From positions 62,001 to 126,000 of the forward strand of contig JAJKFH010000205.1 of NCBI GenBank assembly GCA_023333565.1: 64,000 nucleotides of DNA. The letters are read 5' to 3'. Below are positions 23,982 to 35,900 of the stretch, piece by piece (within the stretch, counting starts at the first letter, position 1; the number at the start of each line of letters is the position of its first letter). Origin of the DNA: Puffinus mauretanicus (lineage: Eukaryota; Chordata; Aves; Procellariiformes; Procellariidae). A program made the position numbers and the translations under genes. The notes beneath the pieces are model-generated. The model was not told the DNA's origin, made no database searches, and worked only from the letters and a program-made list of their open reading frames with translations.

Positions 23982-26900
23982 CTGCAGGGGACACAGAGGG
24001 GGGACACAGCTGAGGCTGATGAAGGGATGATGAAGGGCAACGCTCCGGTGACAAAAGCTGCCCCGCAAGAGAAAAGCAGGGGCTCAGCACGTCCCCCACG
24101 CCGGGGGGGAGCCGCAGCTCCTTGTCCCACCCTACTCCCACGGACCCCAACGCCGTGACTCCCCCAAGGACTGGCACAACTTTCGTGCTGAAATTTAGCG
24201 TTTCCACGCAGCAAACAAGGCTGCAGCTCTGCCCTGCGTTTATCAGCCTGCACCAAGGAGACTGAATGCTGCTGGGGGGGGTGGGTCTCGTGCTGGGAAG
24301 AGCTCAACGAGCACCGGCATACCTTCGCTCCCGGCTCTCGAAGTGGTCAGCTAGCTGCTCCTGCGACACACGGAAGTCCTCAAAGGGCTGCTGGTACCGC
24401 GACTCGAAAGACCCCTCTCTGCCTCTGCTCGCCAGCAGCTGATTGGAAGCATCCCCTGCTCGTTCCCGTAGGGCTGAAGCACTGAAGAGGTTTATTTCGC
24501 CATTCTCCTGCTTGGATTAGGAAAAAAAAAAAAAAAAAAAAAGTAAAGGGCTTGGGATTTCAAAGTGTATGCCTCGTAGTAAAGGCAGTCCTGCTGTAGG
24601 GCCCCGCTGCCCCGCGAGCTGCCACGCAGGATGTGCAGGGCTCATGGGGTCTCGGGGTTTGCAACGTGCAGCTCCTCTGTCTTTAACAAACATTGCTGTC
24701 TCCCTCCAACATAATTTTAAATGAAGAAATAAAAGAAACATCTGTCTCTGAAAGAGCTCTGCCCCCTGCTTATGCCAATGTGGATGGCCCCGGGCCAGCC
24801 GGGCTCCGTGATACTGAGCTGTAACTTCCCCGGAGCACAGACAAGGACTGGGACGGAGCAAATCTGCCTCCTTCAGCTTTTACTGAAGGGATTTCCAGGC
24901 AAGCCAAACGCAGCCCAGGCAGGACCCTGCCTGAAACACCCCGGCTCGCTGCAGGAGGCGAGCCCGGCGCTTCCCATCCTGCCAGCCCTCCGTGCATCAC
25001 TACAGTGCAGCGCTGAAAACTTGGCCAGGCCAGGCAATGCTGAGCTTCGCTGCACCGACGCGCCGGCGGCACGGAGCCGTGCGGCTGCGGGGGCGAGCGG
25101 AGCAGGACATGCTCATCTCCTTACCTTGCTAGGGAAAATGTCTATCTTGACGAGCAGGGAAGCCAGCTCCAGGTTTTCGCTGTAGTTGTTCTTCAGGGGT
25201 ACAGCTCGGAAACCTACAGCAGAGACAGCCGCGGCGTTACTTGTGGCACAGGCAGCGACGTGTGCCCCTGGCACAGAACTCAAGGGGGTCTTCTCCAACC
25301 CCGCTGGCTCCCTTCACGTGGCAGTTGGCCCCAGGGGATGTTAGCAAATGGCTCCTTCCTTTACCTGGTTGGGGATGTGACCTGTCATGGGGACAGGAGG
25401 GACTAACAGCATCCTCCCATGAAACTCAGATTCTCCCTGGCTAACGATGCAATTAGCAAACTGGTGAGGACCACCATGACACCCCCTCCCCGCTTCCCCG
25501 AGCGCTTTACCCGTCTTCAAGCCTTTCACCAGGAAGGTGGCCTGAGCCAGGAAGTTCTCATCGCTGAACATGTCCTCCTCATACACCACGAAGCGGAGGA
25601 AGGCAAAGTCGGGGTTGCTGACCTGAAAGTGGAACTGCTTCGGGGTCCAGAGAGGGTTCAGGCCGTTGTCCGCTAGTCAGAAAACACTGCCGTCAACCTG
25701 CAGCCCCCCCCGGGCGCCGGGCCCCCCGCTGCCCACCACGGCCGATGCTGAGCTCACAGGCAGCACGGGAGCAGCCCACGGCTCACACCACCGTCAGGAG
25801 TGGTGGTGCCTCCCTCTCCCTTCCCTTCGCTAACCACTCACCCACTATCTCAGTTTTCTGCTTGGCATTGTCGTACTCGGCGCCGGACACCTCCACCTCC
25901 ACGAAAGGACAAACGATTCCCCTTCCGTTTTTGGGAAGGTGCCGGGCCCCCAGGACCTGGGCAGAGAGCAGGAGAGACTTGGTAAGAGAAGGTAGCAAAG
26001 GAAAAAAAAAAAACAACCTTGTTTGCATACCAAGACATTTTCTTTCCAAATAAATCACCCTGGCTCTGCTAATTGGAGAGAGAAGAGACACTGACAGCCA
26101 GCCCAGCCCAGCCTGCCTCTCGGAGAAAAACAGTTCCCACCCCTGGAAGCTGCTATGGTGTTTCCGATCACCGATTTGATGTGTAAGCATAAAAAAAAGG
26201 CAGCTGAACTGCCCCAGGTTCCTGTCTGCCGCCTGCACAGCCCGGCCTGGGACCACAGCATCCCTCCTCCCGCCTGCCAAGCTGGAGCTGGGCTGCCAAG
26301 CCGAGCCGCCTGGAAGCACCTTCTTTGCCCAAACTTCTCAGCCCTCCTGCCTTGGCTTAAGGACGAAAAGGAGCTGCTCTCTGCTGCTGCTCTGCCTCCT
26401 GTTCGTAGCACAGTCTGTGCTCAACTCAAACGACAACCTGCTTCCTTGCAGGAGAAAGAAATCCCAGCTCCCTCTTGCCAGTGGCCATATGTCACTCCAG
26501 CGTGCTGTCGGCACGCTGCTGTTGCAAGGGAAGGACGTGCTGCCAACGCTGGATCATGTGCTTTGAGTCATGCTGGGCTCGAGACGGCTTCTCCATCCCT
26601 GAAAGCTGGCTTTGGTGGGGACAGCGGGCAGTTTTGCCAGAGGACAAAAGGCTGAGCCCGTCTCTTAAAGGAGACGGTGACAGGCTATGGCACAGTGACT
26701 CTTGACACTTGGTGATTGCAGCTGCATCCCGAGATGCAGGAATAGTTTGGAAAACAGTCGGTGCAGGGAAACTGTGCCAGGGATTTTTAGGGAGACAGTG
26801 GTTATGGGGTCAATGGTGCAGATGGGACATGATGGGGTTTCCTCACTGAGGAGGGCTGTGGGATCACTCTGAAACAGAGGTGGCCTCAGAGGAGCTGCAG

Positions 26901-29900
26901 GATCTCCACTGCTTCCTCCCCAAGGTCTGCTTGAGCTGAAGGGACTTGCAAAGGAGACTGCCAACCCACAGCTCGGCTCCGAGACTGCTAGGGATGCCTG
27001 TACAGGCTCGTGGGACAACCGCTGGACCAAACATGAGAGCCATCTGGTTTGGCACAGCCACAGCCTTCCCATCCTTCCAGGAGCTTTGGCTGGCGAGCTG
27101 TCCCATACCCCTGCAGAGCCTCTGCTGTGCAGCTCCGTGAGCTGACACAGGAACGGTCCAGCCCCAGTCCCACCACCCGGGAAGAAAAAGATTCAACGAG
27201 CATCCACAGTCCATCCTCTGATACCCCCCCTTATCATCTCCAGCAGTGCGAGACAGAAGCGGCCGCTCTGGCCTCGAGCATCTTCCCGAGAGGGGCCGAG
27301 AGCAAGGGGCCATGGAAACATTGAGCCCGGGGCAACTGAGTGACAAGGAGGGGACAAGGCACAGCCTTGTGTTATCCCGTTGGGAGCCAGAGCGCAGTGC
27401 TGGCCAGGCTCTGGGGACAGGGATGCCACCTCTGCGGCTCGTGGTTGCCACCTGCCGGCACGGGGCCCCGGGTGGGAGGGGTCCTGGGGGAAGCACCCAG
27501 GGGTGCTCCTGCTGCTCCTCTCCAGGCAGCCGGGGAGGTTGGTGGCGCTTCCCTCAGCAGCACCCATGGGTCCCCCCCTTCAGCCAGGGCTCTCCAAGCC
27601 TGCACTGCAGGACAGCTCTTAGGCAAGGGCCAAGGGATTTGGTGAGGAGCAGCTGCAGACAGAGGCCAGGAACCCAAAAAAACCATGATATCACCCCAAG
27701 CTCGGTATAACCTCCTGGATCCGACCCCGTCTTCCTCCCATTGAGGAGGTACTGACCTCAATGGAGATGGAGAGCGGCTCAACCCCCCGCAGCGTGCTCT
27801 TGTCGAAGGGGTCAAAGATGTCATCCCGCATGTTGGTCGGCTGCAAGACGTACCCGCACTGGCCGCTGGACATGAACAAGGCCTGGTTCATCTGCATGGG
27901 CTTGTCTGGAGAGCACAGGTGGGAGATGGAGGGAGGAGACCCTGTGCCCTTTCCACAAGCCAGATCACCTGGATTATTGGTGCCTCGCGGGAAGCCCTTT
28001 GCAAGGGGACCTGGCCCGTCCCTTGGCAATGCCTCGTGCAGCACGGCCTCAGTGCAGCCTGTGCACGTGCTGGGGCCGTGGGGTGACTTCCTCATGCACA
28101 ATCTGCCCAACTACCCAGTGCTCCATAGGTCACCTCCTTCTTTTCCTCCCTCTCCTTCCAGCTTTCCTTGTGCTGGCTCTAGCGTTTGCCAAACTGCCCT
28201 GCGAGGTGCTCGAAGTTACAAAAGGAATGAAAAAGCCAGCGGGGAAAAAAAGAGGCGGGTGGTTTTCTGGGGGGTTGGTGAGCTGGACGGGCTCACAGCA
28301 GGGTTTGGCAAGGGCCAGGGAAAGGGGAAGGCTGGACTGCACGGCAGGAGCAGGAGTGGAAGCTGGGGAAGGTGAGCAGAGCAGCGAGCTTGACTCAGAC
28401 CCTGCGACCCAAGGCTGGGGCTGCACCGTCCCCTTTGGCACCTCCCCTGCCTGCCCTGCCTGTCACCAGGGACCTCGGGGGACTCCCTGCTTCATCTCCA
28501 CTTCATCTTGTCCCCGCGGCACCACAGCCTCCTGGCTCAGCCCAGCTCCCCCAGTCAATCCAGCCCTCTGGAACACATCTCCCCTGCGGCAACCACGCGC
28601 CTGGACACGAACACCGGGTCTTGCTCCCTGCAGAGCCCCTCCTAGACCCAGAGCCCCTCCTAGACCCCCCGTCTGCCAGGACCAGGTTAGCAGGGGTGCA
28701 GGCAGGTGGCTAGGAGGAGGCGCAGGGTACCCCAGGAGCCTGCCCACCTTCCCTGCCTGCTGCCCTCACCTGGGGTCTGGAAGTTGAGTGCTACCAGCTG
28801 GCTGCCGCAGATCCACATGGGCAGGGGGTCATAGTTGGAGGAGTCGAGGCGCTGGCCCTTGGGGTAGATGCGGGAGAGCTGCAGGCGGTTGTACTGCAGG
28901 AACTTCTTGCCTTTGATCTTGTTGACGTACTTTTCTGCCTTGGTCTCAGGGAAGGAGGACATGTCTCGGTAACAGGCCCTCTCTGTGCCGATCTCTGGGA
29001 GGAGACAGCACAGCGTAAGCCAGGAGCACATTCCCTTTCCAGACACTTCAACCACCCCAGGCCCATCCTAACACCATCGTCTGCTCCCTTGGCTCAGCCA
29101 CCATCAGGTCGTGCAGACCCTGCTCTGCCCCGGCGGGCGTTTGCCGGTTGCCCAACATCGGTGGCTGAAAGCATCGAAACCACTCTCGGAGATGGGGCAT
29201 GATGCTCCCCAGCCCTGCTCCCTCAGCCGCTGCTCTGGGTGGTGACAGATCCCAGCAACAAAGGGACGGGGAAGGGAACTTCCATCCTCTGGAGAAGGAT
29301 GTTTCCAGAGCTCCAATGTAAACTGGTTCCAACTTGCTTCGGACACCTGCCCTCTGCTGAGATCTAGCCACCCCGGGGCCCACCGCGGGGTCTGTAACGC
29401 CACGGTGACCGCCCGCGGTGGCCACCAGACCGGCCGATGCTCACTCTCTTCATCGAAGGGCACAGGTCGGCAATAGACCACCAGCTCTGAAAGCTCCAGG
29501 GCAATCTTCTTCCTCCTCTCCATCATCTTCCCTTCGGAGAGCTGCCAAGAGAGGGAGAGAGAGGTGTCAGGGCCAGGTGGGAGCAGCGGTGTGGGATAAC
29601 CCAGCTCACCAACTGCGGTCAACGGCAGCGCTGGCCTGGTGCGGCCGCTCCTGCCCACGCTGTGGGAACCCCTAGCAGGTCTGCTGGGTCTGCATGGGGG
29701 GACACCACAAAAGCGCCCATGGGAAGGGCCCTTGGTGCAGGAGGGCCTGGAGCAGGGCTGGCACTGGTACCAGCGCAGGGCAGCTGTGGCCTTGTAGCCG
29801 AGCCTTGCCACCCTCCGCAGATGGAGATCCCCCACCTCTCGAGGCTGTAACACCCTCCCGATGGACCAATCTTCCCAGCTGTCCAGCCTGAACCTCTCAA

Positions 29901-32900
29901 GCCACAGTGCGTGACCACCACCCCTTCTTGTATTGTCAAAGATTACTCTGGCTTGATCATCTTTGTAACTGCTCTGCCAGTCGTCGCAGGCTGCCATCTC
30001 ACCACCCCCCCACCTCCTCGGCTCCTGCAGAATCCAGGACTTGGCAAGGAGATGTCTCCCCTGCCACGGGCTCTCCAGACTCACCCGTGCGTCAGCCGTC
30101 TGGGCTGCCTCCCGGATCTTCTTCACCCAGTCCAGCAAGTCCTCGTGCGTATCGGCTGCCACATCAAGGGACAAGCGTGACACCGAGGCCATGCTAATGG
30201 AGAAGACGAAGAGGCGGTTGTTCTTCCCCTCGGGGCGGATGGCTGTGCGGGGAGAGGGAGCAGAAGGCAAGGTCACAAGCAGATGCTGAGCCAAGTCCTT
30301 CACACGACAGAGGAAGGAGGAGAGAGGACAGAGACCGAGGGACTCTCACGGCTGCCCTGGGACTCTTCAGCTAAGAGGAGAAGCTCCCGTTTCTGGTCAC
30401 AGATGGAGCCCAGGAAGCGATAGGTGAGGATGCAGAGTGTATCTGAGGGGGCTGAGAAGCCTCATGGGACCTTTGTAATGCCCTCTTCCTCCCATTCCTG
30501 CATCTTCTTCACTCTGTGCCCTGAGGTGCCCAGGTGGGAACAGCCACCTGGAGCACAACGACCTCTGGGCTCCGGGGAGCCGAGGGACGGCAGAGAGCTG
30601 CAGACCGGACCCAGCTCGGCCAGCGCCCAGGAGCCCCAGAGCCTGCGGCAGCCTGGACCACACGTACGCGAGGGAGGACAAACCCTTACAGAAAAGAAGG
30701 AGCCTACAAAATTGGCCTGAGCTCCCTTGCCCGTGGGGCGGCTGCCCCCCGAGAGCAGGTTCGGGGTGTGCTGGAGCGGCTCCTCGGCACGACCCCGGGT
30801 CCTCCTCGGCTGCAGGGACACGCCTGAGCCCCACACCCCGAGGCACCCTCTGTGCCGGGAGCAGCAGCGGAGCGTGTCCCCGCACGGCAAGCACACGCCG
30901 TAGACATGAATCCACTCGCGGCAGGCACAGGGGTGCCTAGAGACAGACGGAGACCAAAGCCCTTCGGCCCAGAAGACCTGCAAAGGGCTGTAACACCCCC
31001 CGCTCCTCCATCCCTCCCTGGCACTCACCGATCTGGCAGGAGGGCACGTCCAGGACACCTCCGAGCAGGTCTCCCAGGGGGCTGTTCTCATCCAGCTGCT
31101 GCTGGGAATGAAGCACAGGCAGGATGGCGCTGGGCACGGTACTGTGCGGCTGAGCGTGGGGGGGCTGCGCACTCGCACTCCTCCCCACCACCCCTCCTTG
31201 CTCCGCGCAGGCACAAGCTCACCTCCCGCTCCGGCTCCAGGCTGCTGGGACCAGTAATTTCCTCTACGTAGTTGGAAGGGAACCACAGCTGCTTCTTGCC
31301 GCCATAATCTCCTCTCCACCTGGAAGAGAGGGAAGGGGCAGCATCAGCACCCGCTGCGGGATCCCAGAGCATCCTGACTGGGTGTCACGGGCGACAGGCA
31401 GCTCCTCCATCATCTGCTTTTAGGGTTCGTGAGGCTTTGGGGCTGTGCAGCTTGTGGGCAAACCCCAAACGGACCCAACCCTAGAGGGGACACACCTTTG
31501 CATGGATGGTGACACCAAGGTTTGACTGTGTCCCCGAGGGAAAAAAGAGGCTCGGCACCAACTCACCAGCCTCCTTCCTGTTTCTCCACGTTCTGGATGA
31601 TGGCGTTTTTGGTGAAGGTGAGCTCGTCCTCCCGCTGTGCCTTGTAGTCGAACAGGGCTTTGACTGCGCACTGCAACGAGGAGGGGTCCCGTGAGGCCGG
31701 GCAGCGGATGGTCACACGGGCAACAAGCCCACGGGATGAGAGGTCACCTCCCACTGCAGCCGTGTTTGTTGGGGGGGCTGTGAGGCACGGTTGCGTGCAG
31801 GCAGCATCCAAGCCTGCTGCCAGAGGCTGCCAGACCCTAGTGACCCCTGCAGAACAAATCAAGGCCCCCATTTATGCCAAACTAGAGGTCACAAGCCTGG
31901 TATGGCCCCGCACAGGCACCTTCCTTTAAGCCGGAGCCACCGATGGGTTTAGTTTGGAGAGTTCAGAACAAGAGGCAGCCTGGGAACCTGCAGGCTCAGC
32001 CTAGAGCGTGTCTTCCTGCATGGTCTAGAAATGAGTGTGCAAAACCTGCAGGTTGTTTCATGCCGAGCAGCGAGAGCGTACCTTGAAGGTGGGCATGGGG
32101 TTGGCTTCCACGTAGAACCCGGGATGACGTCCCTCGTAAAGGGCTCCGTAGTCCGGCTCCTGTGGAAGCAAAGGGCCAGCGGTTACAACAGCAGCTCTGC
32201 AGGAGAACAGGTCCCTGCCTTGGGGGAGGCAGGGAGAATGCCCCAGGGAAGGCACGATGCCAGAGATGATGTTGCACGCAGCAAACAGATGCCCAGCGCA
32301 CACTCCCTGCTGACCTGGGTCAGAGGAGCAGCAATATATCTCCCTCAAGCCAATAAGTGTTTCCAACAGGGCATGAAGCCCCAAGAGATGTGGACTGCCA
32401 AGCACAGACATGGGTCACACAACACCACTTCAAGGCACCAGTTCAAAACGGACCTCTCCATCATCCTTTGGCTTAGCTCTTCCAACAGCTGCCCACACTC
32501 ACCGCTGTCCCTATCTTCTCCAGCGTCTCCTCGTTGATGGGATACCTCAGCTTCATCTTGCGGTACAGTGGGTGCTTTTCATAGTAGCTGATCAAGTCCA
32601 CCAGGCTCTCGAACTCGGAGTTGCCGAGCAGCACGGTCTGGCCCTCCTGCTGCACTCGGCAGTGTTTGATCTTCCCTTCCGCCCTGGAAAGACAGAGAGA
32701 AGCCACTTGGTGCCTGGCAAGAGAGGGTCTCTGCCAAAATAGACACCCAAGGAAAAGGTGCCCCCGGGCTGGCTGCTGAGCACAGCCATCTCCCATCAGA
32801 AGATGGGAGAAGGGAGATGGGAGAAGGATGGGAGATGGGAGGAAGAGCAGGGTCCTAAAGGCTCTCATGGGCAGTAAGGCTTATCCAGGGCCACCCAGGA

Positions 32901-35900
32901 GAGAGGGGAGCTCTGGGAGGGCTCAGATCAGGCTCACGTCCCCTCTCCTGCTCTTTCACACACTGCAGCATCCCAGCTCCACCTCCTGCGCCCACCACCC
33001 TCCTCCCAGGGACGCACCGGAAGGAGATGGCGTAGGAGCTGGGCTGACTCCTCTTGCGCACCAGGAAGGCTCCGTCGCGTGGCACCCTCATCAGCATGTG
33101 CTCGGCTTGGGGCCGGGTGAGGTTGGCGTGGTACCACCTTTCAGGAAAGACATGTCACTGCGCACGGGTCTCCACACAACCGGCTCATCCCACACCTCTG
33201 CCATGCCGTACTGTTTCCCCTCCAGCCCAGACTGCCTTGAATCCTCACGAAGAAGGACTGGGAGCAGAGGTCATCATATATGTAACACTGCAGCAGGGCT
33301 GTCTTCTCCTTTCTCTGGGACAGGCAGGGACAGAGCCATTTGGTGATATGGGCGAGGGTGTCCCAACCAAGCCCGGTACCTCCTTTCTTTGCACTGAGCT
33401 TCCAAGACAACCAGCTCCATCAACGATGAAGCTGGCCAGCATGGCTGCTGTGACACAGAGAGCTCAATGGGGAGCAAGTGGGGACCAGAGAGCCCCAGCA
33501 AGGAAGGACGGACTGCAGCAAGACCTGGGAGGGTTTCCCATGGGGTCCCAGCTGGCCGGTGGACACGACCCACCCTCCCCAAACATGCATGCACTCACTC
33601 TTTGCTCTCATGGGCGTTGGTCTGCGGTACTGGCTCCGTCAGCCTCATCTCAAACTCGTTGCACCTCAGCGGCACCTCCTGGTAGTGGGTGATAAGGTCG
33701 TAGAGGCTGTCGAACACCAGGTTGTCCGTCAGGAAGAACTTGGGGCTGCCGGCATCCTGCCGCGAGTGGATCCGGCAGTGCTGCACCTTCCCGTTGCGCC
33801 TGCGGAAGAGGGAGGGGGTAAACCAGGGTCGTCTGTGGAGATTTTGCAGCTGCCTCAGGCACAGCTCCAGCCTGGACACGGCATTCCTGCCCCACGGGAG
33901 TTCCATCGTGCCAGGGTCCCAAGGGACTTGACCCTTCTGCACTGGGACACTGAGTTGACAGTGGGGCACAGAAAAAGGGGAGAAACCTGCTCGCGCACCA
34001 CTGGGGAATGGGACCCCCCCACTGAAGGTGGTGTCAAGATGAAGACTACCCCAGGAGCGACACCGCGCAGCGGGCTGGCGCCTGTGGCCCTCACCAGAAG
34101 GAGAGGGTGTAGTCTCCAACAAAGGTCTCGCTCTCTCTGACGAGGAAGGAGCCGTCGGGGGCCCCCGTCTCGATGCAGTACTCCGTCAGCAGCCGCTCCG
34201 CGATGTGCCGCCCGTCGCGTCCCGCTCCCAGCTTGCCGTGAAACCACTTCTCCGTGGAGTGAAGCTCGGTGCTGTTGCTCACCTGGCAGGGGGAAAACCC
34301 ACCGTCCTGGGTTACCGAGGGCAGGCTCCTGGTGCCGGAGTCTGCTCTGCTCAGGGGTCTTCCAACCAGGACCAGGGAGTTTCTGAAGGAGCTCCCACCC
34401 TTCCCACCACAGGGTCTCCCCCTGAAGTCAGCTGGCAGTGGAGATGCTCGGCCTCTTGGGCAGTCAAGTCCTTTCTCTAGGGGAACAACTCACCGTCACG
34501 CAAGGGAGCCCTCACCTCCTTTTGCTCTTCCTCATCCTCATTTCCTTGGTCACTGGTTGTCTCCCCAGAGTAATAGATCTTGCTGCTGGTCAGGACAAAG
34601 TAATGCGGGTTCCACTCCTGCAAGGAGACAAACTCTGGGCAAAGAGACCCCCTGAGGAAGCACCAAGCTGGCCCACCACCCATCCATGGGATCCTCCCTT
34701 CTTGATCAGCACAAGCAGTGAGGGGTGATCGGGTTTGTGAAGGACAGTCACCAACAACAGCGATTTCAGTGGAGTCACAGGAGCTTCCAAGACATCTCCC
34801 AGATCTGAAGCACGGGTTTATCAGTAGCAAAAAACCGGCTTGTGATAGGTCTTGCACACAAACTGGCTGCAGATCACACTGCAAACCCCCCAGCACGTAT
34901 TAAAAGGAGATGACCACATGAAGAGCAAATCAATGCAAAAAGAAAACCTTTGGCATGGATCAGCTCGGGGGATATCACAGATGAGGATATCAGAGATGGT
35001 TACGCAGCTTTACCATTGCACTTTCTTATTTTCCAAAAACCTGTTTCGTTCACGTGTGACTTTGCCTGACAGACCCTCAGCAAAGCAAAGCAGCTGAAGA
35101 AGTGGACTGTGTATAAGTAAATGCACACAGTAAAACGAATGCTCGGCGCTTTACAAAGCGGAATGCTCGTTTAGGTGTGGTGAGTGTGTAGGCGCTTGGT
35201 AGGAGGCAGGCAGGTCTAGAAATGCAGGCCGTCGCTAGGACTTACTGCAGCACCAGATAAGAGGCTATACGGGTTACGCAAGAGCAGCTGCAGTGCATCA
35301 GCCCAGAGCTCCCTCTAGCTCAGCCTTCTGCCTCTAACAAGGGCCAACAGGAGATGCCTAGGGAAGAGCACAGGAGAGAGCCAGCATAAAAACTCCCTCA
35401 GCCTTCAGAGGCTCCTGAGAAACGGGATAGACCAACGGCCTCTTAGATCATTTGCACCACAGCCCTTCCTTCCAGCACCACACGGTGCCTCACGCAGTTA
35501 CCGTGTCATTTATGGAGCCCACAGAGCAGGGCCAGGGTGACAGTGGCAGAGAGAGACGTACGTGGTTGATGGGGTCTTCCAGGTAGAGGATCCCGTTCTT
35601 GATGGAGTTGCTGATGTCGTTCTCCGAATACATTACGGACGCAGGTAGCTCCTCGTAAGCACTGCCCTCTGCCAGCTTCTTGTGCTGAGGGACGAGAGGG
35701 CAGGTCAGGCACCTTGGGGGAAGCAGGCACCCAAAAAGCAGCATGGATTTCCCAGTGAACAACCCTAAAACTCCAGGTCTGCTGCAGCGGGTTCCTCCAG
35801 ACTAAAAGGACCAAGGTAAGACCCGTGCCACAGAGATTATCAAATAGCACTAAAGTCCCACCCTTTTTTCCCAGAGGTGATTTCTGCAGCAGAAATACCA

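Noticed and set aside
29104..30303. 399-codon minus-strand open frame
   Set aside because: It is PLCG1 exons 25 and 24 plus the introns read through between and around them, not a separate gene.
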